From contig NZ_CAJYOJ010000008.1 of NCBI RefSeq assembly GCF_913776295.1, positions 1 to 57,867 of the forward strand: 57,867 nt of DNA. Direction: 5' to 3'. This DNA comes from an uncultured Pedobacter sp. (lineage in GTDB: Bacteria; Bacteroidota; Bacteroidia; Sphingobacteriales; Sphingobacteriaceae). Positions 35,538-44,366 of this stretch are shown here, in pieces. The notes under the pieces were generated by a model, which searched no databases, was not told where the DNA came from, and worked only from the letters and a program-made list of their open reading frames with translations. A program made the translations under genes and the position numbers. Position 1 is the stretch's first letter. Every line of letters starts with the position of its first letter.

Positions 35538-36806
35538 ATGTCGGTAAAGGTTAATATCACTTCAAAGGGAATACAAAAAGTACTTAAAAACTATAATGAA
35601 AGGCAGGCTATTGCCGAATACATTTGGAATGGTTTTGATGCCAATGCAAATACTATCTGTTTAGATTATGAGGCCAATCCATTAGGACTTCTAACCCATT
35701 TAACGATTGCCGACAACGGTTATGGAATTAATTTCGACCGCCTGCAGCAAAAATTCGATCCATTCTTTGAATCTGAAAAAGCCATTCAGATTGTGGCGCC
35801 AAAGCATACTTCCAAAATGCACGGACGTAATGGAGTAGGTAGGCTGACCTTTTTTACCTTTGCACACGATGCCGTTTGGCATACTACCTACCAGTCAGAA
35901 CAAGGCTTTCGCAATGGAGAAATCCGCATTAATACAGGCGGGTTAAATAGTTATACCTCTGATTTTTCCACCACTCCGAGCCCTACAGGTGAAACAGGAA
36001 CAACTGTGTCTTTTACCAATCTGAAGATCAGCCAGCAGGATATAGAAACCATTGTGCTCCCTTTTCTGATCAACGAATTCTGTTGGTTTATAGAATTAAA
36101 TCAACACAAAAATTACTCGGTTATTGTAAATGGCGAAGCATTAGATTTTAGCAGTAATATCAAAAGCATGGAAGAGTTTAAGCTTTTTTATCCGGATACA
36201 GCGGTTACTTTTAAGATCAAATATGTTCACTGGAAAGAAAATCTGCACAAAGAACTTTCAAAATACTATTTTCTGGCCGGTGGAGAAGAAATTTATAAAG
36301 ATTACACTACTTTAAACAAAAAAAGCGACGATTATTTCCACAGTGTATATATCGACAGTGATTTTTTTCGTGATTTCGATTTTAAAAGTTTCGAAAATGA
36401 AGGGCAGGTAGCCATATTTGGTGCGGCCAAATCGTCGGCAGAATATAGGTTTTTGATTAAGGCACTAACCGAATATCTTAAAGGTAAGCGTAAACCATTT
36501 TTGAAAGAATATGCCAATAATTTGATTCAAAGTTATGAGCAGGATGGAATATTCCCGGTTTACGCCAGCGAAAGAGAAAAAGAAATGAGAAAGCCCGCAC
36601 TGGTTGATTTAATTAAAGCTTTGTATGAAATAGAACCTAAATTGTTTGGTAGTTTAAATACCGATCAGAAGAAAACCATTGTACGACTGATTGATCTTTT
36701 AATGCGTGCCAACCAGCATGATGAAATTTTTGAGGTGTTTAATGGCGTGATTGAATTAGAAGCTGATGAGCAAAATGAATTGCTGCAATTGATAAAAAGT
36801 CTTTAA
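35538..36806 (+). CDS. Stand-alone GHKL ATPase (HSP90/MORC-like ATP-binding protein)
   Basis: 422 residues from ATG 35538. The Bergerat fold motifs are in order: N box EYIWNGFDANA (about 26-36), G1 box IADNGYGI (about 62-69) and G2 box MHGRNGVGRLTFF (about 95-107). A transducer-like S5 domain and helical C-terminus follow. The closest family I can name is the bacterial MORC-like/HSP90-like set linked to defence and mobile elements. Longer relatives, as I recall them, continue into a C-terminal nuclease-like or NPWIFGE-type segment; this one stops after NELLQLIKSL and the DNA beyond shows no continuation. No partner gene adjoins. Function unknown. Confidence 0.8.
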   Translation: MSVKVNITSKGIQKVLKNYNERQAIAEYIWNGFDANANTICLDYEANPLGLLTHLTIADNGYGINFDRLQQKFDPFFESEKAIQIVAPKHTSKMHGRNGVGRLTFFTFAHDAVWHTTYQSEQGFRNGEIRINTGGLNSYTSDFSTTPSPTGETGTTVSFTNLKISQQDIETIVLPFLINEFCWFIELNQHKNYSVIVNGEALDFSSNIKSMEEFKLFYPDTAVTFKIKYVHWKENLHKELSKYYFLAGGEEIYKDYTTLNKKSDDYFHSVYIDSDFFRDFDFKSFENEGQVAIFGAAKSSAEYRFLIKALTEYLKGKRKPFLKEYANNLIQSYEQDGIFPVYASEREKEMRKPALVDLIKALYEIEPKLFGSLNTDQKKTIVRLIDLLMRANQHDEIFEVFNGVIELEADEQNELLQLIKSL

Positions 36807-36880
36807 CCGACCAAAAAATACTTTAATAATTAAACTCTAATGATTATTTTGTTGGCAATAAACCAATTTTAAATATCCAA

Positions 36881-36910
36881 TTGACAAAATCTTTGTGATT
36901 TTGATAATAT
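36881..36910 (+). promoter_or_regulatory. Possible promoter of the pxp operon
   Basis: TTGACA (36881-36886), an 18-bp spacer and TAATAT (36905-36910) resemble a classical -35/-10 pair. This is unusual for a phylum that mostly uses TTTG/TAnnTTTG. About 80 bp upstream of the pxpB ATG. Confidence 0.3.
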
Positions 36911-36989
36911 ATAGCCATTTTTATGGCGGCATTTTAGTTGTCAGGCTCATATGATGAAGATTATTTATGAATAAGTCTTTCCGTTTTGT

Positions 36990-37736
36990 ATGATTAAGGA
37001 GGAAAGCTGTTCTGGAACAAACATTCCATTAAAAATTTATGGGTTGAGCGAAAAATCGGTTACGATAACATTTGGAACGACAATCGACATTGATTTGTTG
37101 GATCTGATTACCGATTTTAATCAGTTGCTTTTAGAAAATCCTTTTTCCGGACTGATTTCCACAGTTCCGGCTTATACTACCTTAACTGTTTTTTATGATC
37201 CATTAATGGTGATGTCATCCGATCTTCCCGGGGAGGTTGGTTTCGAAAAGGTATCAGCATATTTAAATAACATTGTACCCACACAAACAAAAAAAGCGGC
37301 TCAAGTTGCAAATGAACTGGTTATCCCGGTTTGTTACGGAGGTCATTTTGGTCCGGATCTTACAACTGTAGCATTGGCCAATCATCTTACCGAAACTGAG
37401 GTAATTGATATACATACGGGTGGGCATTACACCATTTTTATGATCGGGTTTGTGCCCGGTTTCGCCTACATGGGAGGCATGGACGACAGATTATCTACCC
37501 CTAGAAAAAACGTTCCTACAGCTAAAATTCCTGCCGGATCTGTTGGTATTGCAGGCAACCAAACTGGTATTTACCCCATGGAAACACCTGGTGGGTGGCA
37601 GATTATCGGCAGAACACCATTAAAGATGTTTGATGTAAACCGCGCACAGCCGTCTCTTTTGAAGGGTGGCGATCGGGTTACCTTTAAAGCCATTGATCAG
37701 GCCGAGTTTAATACTTTACTTGAAATAGGGATATGA
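36990..37736 (+). CDS. pxpB: 5-oxoprolinase subunit PxpB (KipI/AHS1 family)
   Basis: 248 residues. Family landmarks: LVIPVCYGGHFGPDL, FMIGFVPGFAYMGGMDDRLSTP, PAGSVGIAGNQTGIYPMETPGGWQIIGRTP and FDVNRAQPSLLKGGDRVTF. With PxpC and PxpA it forms the ATP-dependent 5-oxoprolinase that opens pyroglutamate to glutamate. Overlaps pxpC by ATGA, so translation is coupled. Confidence 0.93.
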   Translation: MIKEESCSGTNIPLKIYGLSEKSVTITFGTTIDIDLLDLITDFNQLLLENPFSGLISTVPAYTTLTVFYDPLMVMSSDLPGEVGFEKVSAYLNNIVPTQTKKAAQVANELVIPVCYGGHFGPDLTTVALANHLTETEVIDIHTGGHYTIFMIGFVPGFAYMGGMDDRLSTPRKNVPTAKIPAGSVGIAGNQTGIYPMETPGGWQIIGRTPLKMFDVNRAQPSLLKGGDRVTFKAIDQAEFNTLLEIGI

Positions 37737-38731
37737 AAATCAGCATCATCAAGCCCGGTTTGTTAAGTACTGTTCAGGATATGGGGAGATACCGGTTTCT
37801 TTCTCAAGCTGTGCCTGTTTCTGGTGCGATGGATGAATTGGCTCACCGTTTAGCCAATAAAGCCGTTGGCAATGATGATCATTGTGCTACGATCGAATTT
37901 ACCTATGCTGATGCGGCGTTCAAAGCTGAAACACCGGTTCTGATTTCTTATTCTGGTGATGGTGCCTTTCTAGTTTATAATGATGAATTGATACCTGCAG
38001 AAAAGCCATTGTTTTTTTCGGCAGGTTCCGTGATCAAACTGGTCAATAATCCAAATGGGGTACGTACCTATCTGGCTATTGCCGGCGGATGGCAGGTGCC
38101 TGACGTAATGGAAAGCAAAAGCACTTACCTAACCGCTGGTTTCGGAGGCTTTAATGGGAGGACATTGCAAAAAGGTGATGTCCTGGTTAGCGGAGCTGAC
38201 ATTAACCAGCTATCAAATAAAATTTTGAATCAACTGATCGGAAGATCATTAACCTACCCAAATTGGAGCATTTTGCGCGATAGTTTACTGCCGGAGAAAA
38301 GGAAAAAGATAAGAGTTGTGCCGGCCAATGAAATTGGTTGGTTCGACGCAGCATCCATTCTATCCTTTTTAACCCATAGCTATACTATCGGTTTGAGGAG
38401 TAATCGTATGGGTTACCAGTTAACCGGAAAGCCTTTGGTCAGAAAAGTTAAACAAGAGTTACTCAGCACGGCAGTAAGCCCGGGAACTATCCAGGTAACA
38501 GGAAGTGGCGATTTGGTTATACTCATGGCCGATTGCCAGACAACGGGTGGTTACCCGCGTATTGGTCACGTTGCAGCAGTAGATTTACCTTTGTGTGCAC
38601 AACTCAAGCCTGGCGATAGTATTCAGTTTTCTGAAATCTCAAGAGATGAGGCGGAAGAACTTTATCTTGAACGTGAACATGATTTGTTATTGATTAGCAA
38701 GGCAATAAACCTTAAATATACTGACATATGA
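37733..38731 (+). CDS. pxpC: 5-oxoprolinase subunit PxpC (KipA/AHS2 family)
   Basis: 332 residues. Landmarks: IKPGLLSTVQDMGRYRFL, VPVSGAMDELAHRLANKAVGND, YLAIAGGWQVP, SNRMGYQLTG and MADCQTTGGYPRIGHVAAVDLP. Partner of PxpB; shares ATGA overlaps with both neighbours. Together with PxpA it acts in the cytoplasm on 5-oxoproline formed by cyclised N-terminal glutamine/glutamate or damaged glutamine. Confidence 0.93.
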   Translation: MKISIIKPGLLSTVQDMGRYRFLSQAVPVSGAMDELAHRLANKAVGNDDHCATIEFTYADAAFKAETPVLISYSGDGAFLVYNDELIPAEKPLFFSAGSVIKLVNNPNGVRTYLAIAGGWQVPDVMESKSTYLTAGFGGFNGRTLQKGDVLVSGADINQLSNKILNQLIGRSLTYPNWSILRDSLLPEKRKKIRVVPANEIGWFDAASILSFLTHSYTIGLRSNRMGYQLTGKPLVRKVKQELLSTAVSPGTIQVTGSGDLVILMADCQTTGGYPRIGHVAAVDLPLCAQLKPGDSIQFSEISRDEAEELYLEREHDLLLISKAINLKYTDI

Positions 38732-39489
38732 AAATGATCGATCTTAATTGTGATATGGGTGAAGCTTTTGGAAGTTATCTCATGCCAAATGATGAAAAAT
38801 TGATGGATTATATTTCATCAGCAAATATCGCCTGCGGTTTCCATGCAGGCGATCCGGCTGTAATGCAGCAAACCGTAAATTTGGCTATAAAAAAGGGAGT
38901 AGCCATAGGTGCGCATCCTGGTTTGCCGGATTTACAGGGATTTGGCCGTAGAGAGATGAAGATAAGTCCGAATGAAGCCTATCAGCTTACCTTATACCAA
39001 ATTGGTGCCTTAAGTGCTTTTGTAAAAGCTGCCGGCAGTAAATTACATCATGTTAAAGCACATGGAGCATTATATAACATGGCCGCTAAGGATGCTCCTT
39101 TGGCAAAAGCAATTATACAGGCTGTATCAGACTTCGATCCTGGTTTAATTTTATATGCTTTGGCAGGGAGTAAGATGATAGAAGAGGCTGAAAAATTAGG
39201 AATTGTGACCGCTTCAGAAGTTTTTGCCGACCGTAGCTATCAGGACGATGGTTTACTTACTCCACGCTCTGCAAAACATGCTTTAATCAACAATGACGAT
39301 GATGCTGTTAATCAGGTACTGGGATTTGCTTTAAAACAGGAGGTAAAAAGTGTAAATGGGAACCGTATTCCATTAAGGGCTGAAACAATCTGTTTGCATG
39401 GCGACGGTGAACATGCTGTAGCGTTTGCTAAATTAATAGCCGGAAGGCTAAAAAAAGAAGGTATTATCATTAAAGCACCAGCAATATGA
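38728..39489 (+). CDS. pxpA: 5-oxoprolinase subunit PxpA (LamB/YcsF family)
   Basis: 253 residues. Typical opening MIDLNCDMGEAFG, then SANIACGFHAGDP, AHPGLPDLQGFGRREM, HHVKAHGALYN, EVFADRSYQDDGLLTPR and ICLHGDGEHAV. The metal-site-like His and Asp residues expected in this family are present. Overlaps pxpC before it and the NRAMP-type transporter after it by ATGA. Confidence 0.95.
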   Translation: MKMIDLNCDMGEAFGSYLMPNDEKLMDYISSANIACGFHAGDPAVMQQTVNLAIKKGVAIGAHPGLPDLQGFGRREMKISPNEAYQLTLYQIGALSAFVKAAGSKLHHVKAHGALYNMAAKDAPLAKAIIQAVSDFDPGLILYALAGSKMIEEAEKLGIVTASEVFADRSYQDDGLLTPRSAKHALINNDDDAVNQVLGFALKQEVKSVNGNRIPLRAETICLHGDGEHAVAFAKLIAGRLKKEGIIIKAPAI

Positions 39490-40670
39490 AACCAAAATAC
39501 AATTGGAGTGTACTTTTAGGTGCCGCTTTTCTGATGGCTTCGTCAGCCATTGGTCCGGGGTTTTTAACGCAGACAGCTGTTTTTACCCAGCAGCTCGGGG
39601 CAAGTTTTGCCTTCGTCATCTTACTATCCATAATATTAGATGCCATTGCACAATTAAATATCTGGCGGATTATTGCCGTGGCCGATAAACCTGCACAGGA
39701 TATTGCCAATAAGGTGTTTCCTGGTTTGGGTTATTTTATTTCTTTTTTGGTTTTTTTAGGTGGTTTGGCCTTTAACATTGGCAACATTGCCGGCGCTGGC
39801 TTAGGACTAAATGTGTTATTTGGCATCAGTGTAGAACAGGGTGCTGTAATAAGCGCGATTATGGCCATAGGAATCTTTATTTATAAGGAAGCTGGTAAAG
39901 CAATGGATGTTTTTGCCAAAGCCATGGGACTGATCAAAATTGTACTTGCTTTAATTATTGCTTACACCAGTTCGCCACCATTGGCAGAAGCAGCATTGAG
40001 GGCGGTAAACCCTACACAGTTTAGTTTTACCGCGGTATTAACTATAGTTGGTGGAACCGTCGGTGGTTATATCACTTTTTCGGGCGCTCATCGTTTATTG
40101 GATGCCAGACAAACCGGTATACAAAATTTAGGTGCGGTAAACAAAGGTGCGTTAAGTGCCATCGGACTGGCATCCATTATGCGCTTATTGTTGTTTATTG
40201 CTGCATTGGGCGTGGTAAGTAAAGGTTTTACTTTAGATCCGGCCAATCCAGCTGCTTCAGTTTTTAAATTGGCCAGTGGCGAAATAGGCTATAAAATTTT
40301 CGGGGTGGTGATTTGGGCTGCGGGAATTTCTTCTGTCGTGGGTTCGGCTTATACTTCCATCTCTTTTATCAAAAGTTTTCATCCCCTGATATTAAAGTTT
40401 AACAGAGAGATTATCATCGCTTTTATATCAATCTCCTGTGTAATTTTTATCCTGATCGGTAAACCGGTCAAAACATTGCTTACCGTTGGGGCCATAAATG
40501 GTTTTATTTTACCTATTGCATTGGGCGTTATGCTTATTGCAGCATATAAATCAAAAATTATTGCCCAGTATAAACAACCGTTATGGTTAACCTTAACAGG
40601 TTTGGCAGTAGTAATAACCATGGTTTGGATGAGTTATGGTACGATTATACAAATGATAAACGGAGAATAA
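39486..40670 (+). CDS. NRAMP-family divalent-metal-type transporter of the pxp operon
   Basis: 394 residues with about 11 hydrophobic segments. The opening ASSAIGPGFLTQTAVF and the GAGLGLNVLFG region match bacterial NRAMP-like members such as YcsG, which often sits next to pxp genes in other bacteria. The DPGN motif needed for Mn/Fe binding in classical NRAMP helix 1 is not seen (GPGFLTQ instead), so metal transport is doubtful; pyroglutamate or an amino-acid-like substrate is an alternative. Coupled to pxpA by ATGA; the aminopeptidase starts 10 bp later. Confidence 0.88.
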   Translation: MKPKYNWSVLLGAAFLMASSAIGPGFLTQTAVFTQQLGASFAFVILLSIILDAIAQLNIWRIIAVADKPAQDIANKVFPGLGYFISFLVFLGGLAFNIGNIAGAGLGLNVLFGISVEQGAVISAIMAIGIFIYKEAGKAMDVFAKAMGLIKIVLALIIAYTSSPPLAEAALRAVNPTQFSFTAVLTIVGGTVGGYITFSGAHRLLDARQTGIQNLGAVNKGALSAIGLASIMRLLLFIAALGVVSKGFTLDPANPAASVFKLASGEIGYKIFGVVIWAAGISSVVGSAYTSISFIKSFHPLILKFNREIIIAFISISCVIFILIGKPVKTLLTVGAINGFILPIALGVMLIAAYKSKIIAQYKQPLWLTLTGLAVVITMVWMSYGTIIQMINGE

Positions 40671-40680
40671 ATTTTATAAA

Positions 40681-43242
40681 ATGAATACAATAATCAAATA
40701 TTTCTGCATTTTACAAATATGGACTGCAACCTGCTTTGCACAGCAGCATCCGGAAACAGTAGCTGTAGAGCCTGGTGTCTCCCTCACGCTGGCAAATGCC
40801 AGAAGCGCTGCATTAAGTAACATTGAATATAAGCTTCACTTCAGTATTCCAGCCGAACAAACCGCTCCGATTCAATCAACTGAAAATATTGATTTTAAGC
40901 TTAATAAATTGATTAACCTGCAGGTGGACTTTAAGCAAAATGAAGATCATATCAAACAGATATCGGTCAATGGAAAAAACATACCGGTCAATTTCAGAGC
41001 AGAACATATCTTAATTAAGCAGGAGTATCTAAAGATTGGCAATAACCATATCGAAATCGGATTCATTGCTGACAGCGAATCACTGAACAGAAATAAAGAT
41101 TTTTTGTATGCCCTTTTTGTTCCTGATCATGCCAGAACGGTATTTCCCTGTTTTGATCAACCTGATTTAAAGGCTAACTTTTTACTTTCATTAACCGTTC
41201 CAACTGATTGGAAAGTAATGGCTAATGCATCAAAAAAAGATTCGTTGGTAAAAGATGCCGCAACCACTTATCACTTTAATCGTTCGGATAAATTGCCTAC
41301 TTATCTATTCTCGTTTACGGCAGGTAAATACACCCTGGTTAATCGGAAAATGAACAATAACAGTATGGAATTTTTGCACCGCGAAACCGATTCGGCGAAG
41401 ATTCGGTTCAGCGTCGACTCCGTTTTTATAGCGCATCGCGATGCCATTGCTTTTTTGGAAGACTGGACAGCGATCAAATATCCCTTTCAGAAAATTGGCT
41501 TTGTGAGCATTCCTGATTTTCAGTTTGGGGGTATGGAACATCCTGGTGAGGTGCAGTATAAAGCATCTTCATTATTTTTAGACCAGGGGGCAACTAAAGA
41601 TCAGTTTATTTCGCGATCTAATCTCATTTCGCATGAAACGGCGCATATGTGGTTTGGCGATCTGGTTACGATGAAATGGTTTAATGATGTTTGGATGAAA
41701 GAGGTTTTTGCCAATTTCATGGCCGACAAGGTTACCGAAAAGTTGATGGGTAAAAACACTTTCGATCTTAAATTTTTACAAGATCACTATCCGGCAGCTT
41801 ATGGCGTAGACAGGACTTTGGGCGCTAATCCCATTCGCCAGCAACTGGATAATTTACAGGAAGCCGGATCCATGTATGGAAATATTATTTACCACAAAGC
41901 CCCGATCATGATGCGCCAGCTGGAGTTACTAATGGGCAAAGATAATTTTCAAAAAGGCATAAGGGAATATTTGAAAAAATACAGTTATGGTAATGCTACC
42001 TGGAATGATTTGATTGCGATTTTAAGCAAATACAGTCAAAATGATCTTTTGAGCTGGAATAAAGTTTGGGTAAATGAACCTGGAAGACCAATTTTTGGCT
42101 ATCATATCGAATACGATAAAGATAAAATAAGTCATTTTCGCATGAGCCAAAAAAGTGAATTAGGACAGTCCAGGGTATGGCCGCAATCTTTTACGGTGAA
42201 GCTGGTTTATCCGGCCTATAGTAAAATTTTGGTGGTAAATGCCAAAACTGCTCAAACAGATCTAATGGAGGCGAAAGGCCTGCCTAAACCACAGTATATT
42301 TTATTTAATGCAAATGGTGCAGGATATGGTCTTTTCCCGATTGAAAAAGAAATGATGGCCAATCTTTATCATCTTACCGATCCTTTGGAACGGGCATCGG
42401 CCTATATCAATGCCTATGAAAATATGCTTTCGGGCAAAGGCGATAAACCAGAAGAACTTTTAGGGATATTTTTGCAGGGACTTACAGTAGAGAAAAATGA
42501 AATGAATCTTCGGCTGATTACCGGCTACCTTGCCAATATTTACTGGACTTTTCTTAACGGCGACGTACGGAACGCCATGCACGAAAGCACGGAGAAAACC
42601 ATATGGAGCGCGATGGAGCAGCAGCAAATGCCAAACAACAAGAAAATTTTGTTCAATGCTTATCAGAATGTTTTTCAGAGTGCCGAAGCTGGAGAAAGAA
42701 TGTATGATGTCTGGCTCAGGCAAACCGCACCGGAGGGTGTTAAATTGTTAGAAGATGATTATAGCGCACTTGCTTTGACGCTGGCCCTTAAAACAGATAC
42801 GGCAAACACTATCTTAAAAGAGCAGTTAGCACGTACCAAAAACGAAGACCGTAAAACCAGGCTGATGTATCTAATGCCTGCACTATCTTTGGATGTTAAA
42901 GAGAGGGATCTTTTTTTTAAGGGTTTAAAAGAACGAAAAAATCGCCAGAAAGAAGCCTGGGTAATAACGGCATTATCTTATTTGCATCATCCGATCAGAC
43001 AAAAAACATCTGTTCGGTATCTGAAAGAAAGTTTGACTTTACTGTCGGAAATACAGAAAACAGGAGATATATTTTTCCCGCAATCGTGGTTAGCAGCCAC
43101 CTTTTCTACTTATAACAACAAAGAGGCAAATTCAATTGTACAAGATTTCTTAAAAAACCATCCTGATTATAATCCAAAATTGAAAGATAAGATTTTGCAA
43201 GCAACAGATAACCTTAGGCGGGCACAGCAGATTTTGCACTAA
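40681..43242 (+). CDS. M1-family metallo-aminopeptidase, exported
   Basis: 853 residues with signal peptide ending TCFAQQ. The M1 exopeptidase signature FGGMEHPG is at 282-289, and the zinc site HETAH (His318, Glu319, His322) plus Glu341 in WMKEVFANF gives HExxH-x18-E. The C-terminal ERAP1-like helical region (about 530-850) is present. It cleaves N-terminal residues from peptides in the periplasm. Its place 10 bp behind the pxp/transporter genes suggests that peptides, including those with blocked pyroglutamyl ends, are processed and pyroglutamate is then recovered. Confidence 0.93.
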   Translation: MNTIIKYFCILQIWTATCFAQQHPETVAVEPGVSLTLANARSAALSNIEYKLHFSIPAEQTAPIQSTENIDFKLNKLINLQVDFKQNEDHIKQISVNGKNIPVNFRAEHILIKQEYLKIGNNHIEIGFIADSESLNRNKDFLYALFVPDHARTVFPCFDQPDLKANFLLSLTVPTDWKVMANASKKDSLVKDAATTYHFNRSDKLPTYLFSFTAGKYTLVNRKMNNNSMEFLHRETDSAKIRFSVDSVFIAHRDAIAFLEDWTAIKYPFQKIGFVSIPDFQFGGMEHPGEVQYKASSLFLDQGATKDQFISRSNLISHETAHMWFGDLVTMKWFNDVWMKEVFANFMADKVTEKLMGKNTFDLKFLQDHYPAAYGVDRTLGANPIRQQLDNLQEAGSMYGNIIYHKAPIMMRQLELLMGKDNFQKGIREYLKKYSYGNATWNDLIAILSKYSQNDLLSWNKVWVNEPGRPIFGYHIEYDKDKISHFRMSQKSELGQSRVWPQSFTVKLVYPAYSKILVVNAKTAQTDLMEAKGLPKPQYILFNANGAGYGLFPIEKEMMANLYHLTDPLERASAYINAYENMLSGKGDKPEELLGIFLQGLTVEKNEMNLRLITGYLANIYWTFLNGDVRNAMHESTEKTIWSAMEQQQMPNNKKILFNAYQNVFQSAEAGERMYDVWLRQTAPEGVKLLEDDYSALALTLALKTDTANTILKEQLARTKNEDRKTRLMYLMPALSLDVKERDLFFKGLKERKNRQKEAWVITALSYLHHPIRQKTSVRYLKESLTLLSEIQKTGDIFFPQSWLAATFSTYNNKEANSIVQDFLKNHPDYNPKLKDKILQATDNLRRAQQILH

Positions 43243-43291
43243 TTTTAAGCCTTTTGTAACTAATTTTGTACATAAGGATTTCAAAAGAATT

Positions 43292-43301
43292 TATACTTTT
43301 G
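43292..43301 (+). promoter_or_regulatory. Strong Bacteroidota-type promoter (-7 box)
   Basis: TATACTTTTG followed by TCGCGAGAGCG; the TAnnTTTG consensus is met if one extra base is allowed in the spacer. Transcription would begin near 43307, immediately before a terminator hairpin, with no gene in between. Confidence 0.5.
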
Positions 43302-43306
43302 TCGCG

Positions 43307-43364
43307 AGAGCGTTAATTTAGATTTGAAAAGGGTAAGCATTCATTTGTTTGCCCTTTTCTTTTT
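43307..43364 (+). ncRNA. Candidate short RNA ending in an intrinsic terminator
   Basis: A promoter-like element is followed within 25 nt by a 13-bp stem GAAAAGGGTAAGC (43326-43338) / GTTTGCCCTTTTC (43347-43359) with T5. The predicted transcript is only ~58 nt. The terminator could also serve the M1 aminopeptidase transcript, 84 bp upstream; in that case the -7 box is chance. Confidence 0.45.
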
Positions 43365-43481
43365 GAAGAGTTATTTTAATCTCAATTTCATCTTTAGAGA
43401 TCCTTACATTCCCTTAATTTTTCATTATTTAATTAATCCGCCGAAATTAATATTTCCAAATCCTCTTTTGAAAAATAGAAC

Positions 43482-43531
43482 TGTTTCATTAATACTGAAA
43501 CAAGTATGTTTATTTCAGTATTAATGAAGCA
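43482..43531. repeat. Long near-perfect hairpin
   Basis: TTCATTAATACTGAAA (43485-43500) is perfectly complementary to TTTCAGTATTAATGAA (43513-43528). With a G-U pair and two more pairs the stem reaches 19 bp, around a 12-nt loop. No T-run follows on either side, so it is not a standard terminator; a regulator site or the remnant of a mobile element end are alternatives. Confidence 0.75.
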
Positions 43532-44056
43532 AAGAATAGCGCAGCAATATTATAAAAAGTCAGAAATAGACATATAATCAATCAGCAAAGGATTCATCGA
43601 ACGCCTATTTTTGACAATTTTTACGTTCAATGGTATACCTCATGCATTAATTTTTTTAGTGCGTTAAAGTTAGCAACAAAGTTAAAGCATGATGATAGAG
43701 TAGACGAAGTAGAAAAGTTAATAGCTATAATTTAATTGGAAATATGGTTTCTGTTACAGTTTCTTTGTTTTACGTAATGATATGAAATCACGCAAGCAAA
43801 ATTGAAAATGGATTGAATCGCTTACTACATACATAAAAAGGTATATGTCATTTTCTTCTCGTCTTAAAATATGCTTTTATAGACTAAACTATAAGTTCCC
43901 ATCATCTCTAATGAAACGCTGTTGAATAGCGTGATCTATCTTGATAAGATCTCTTGATTTAATATTCTTAACTGGTTTTGAGAAATGCCTGAAACACTTA
44001 TAAGTATATGCGCCTACCTTAACATAAGAATAAGTTAAAGATTACTATTTTCCAGT
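43532..44056. other. AT-rich gene-poor region with a possible gene remnant
   Basis: No intact gene. On the minus strand, about 44030 down to the TAG at 43889, there is an open stretch of ~47 codons without a start codon whose translation looks protein-like (for example VGAYTYKCFRHFSKPVKNIK, then RDLIKIDHAIQQRF). It is probably the remainder of a decayed gene; no family identified. Confidence 0.35.
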
Positions 44057-44191
44057 TTAATTAAAAGATTCCGTTTGGCTATTCAGATCATCCAATAAAC
44101 CGTTTAATAAAATTTCCCTTTTATCTTCAATAGAAGTATCATCCTGGATAAAAACGGTAAGGTTCGTATTTTCTGTTGTTTGCGTTTGCAT
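44057..44191 (-). CDS. Putative 44-residue acidic small protein
   Basis: An ATG-started frame of 44 codons: begins MQTQTTENTNLTVFIQDDTS, continues IEDKREILLNGLLDDLNSQ and ends TESFN. It has a Thr/Gln/Asn-rich N-terminus and an acidic amphipathic C-terminal helix, with no Cys and no signal peptide. No family recognised. Supported by compact composition in otherwise non-coding DNA; it could still be chance. Confidence 0.4.
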   Translation of the reverse strand: MQTQTTENTNLTVFIQDDTSIEDKREILLNGLLDDLNSQTESFN

Positions 44192-44366
44192 GAGTTAGGG
44201 ATTTACGTTCTCAATTCAATTGTTTATAATGATCTAACGCGGATTTTCGAATATAGTTTGTAACTTTTTTAAATAAACTGAGATAGTCCAACCAAAAATA
44301 AATCGCTCCTGCTCAAACATTGACCTACTAATTCAGGTTACTAATACAACAAAACAAAACCCATTG

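Noticed and set aside
43324..43524. 66-codon plus-strand frame in the gap after the M1 aminopeptidase
   Set aside because: It starts with TTG inside the terminator stem and runs into the long hairpin; hydrophobic AT-rich translation is expected from base composition.
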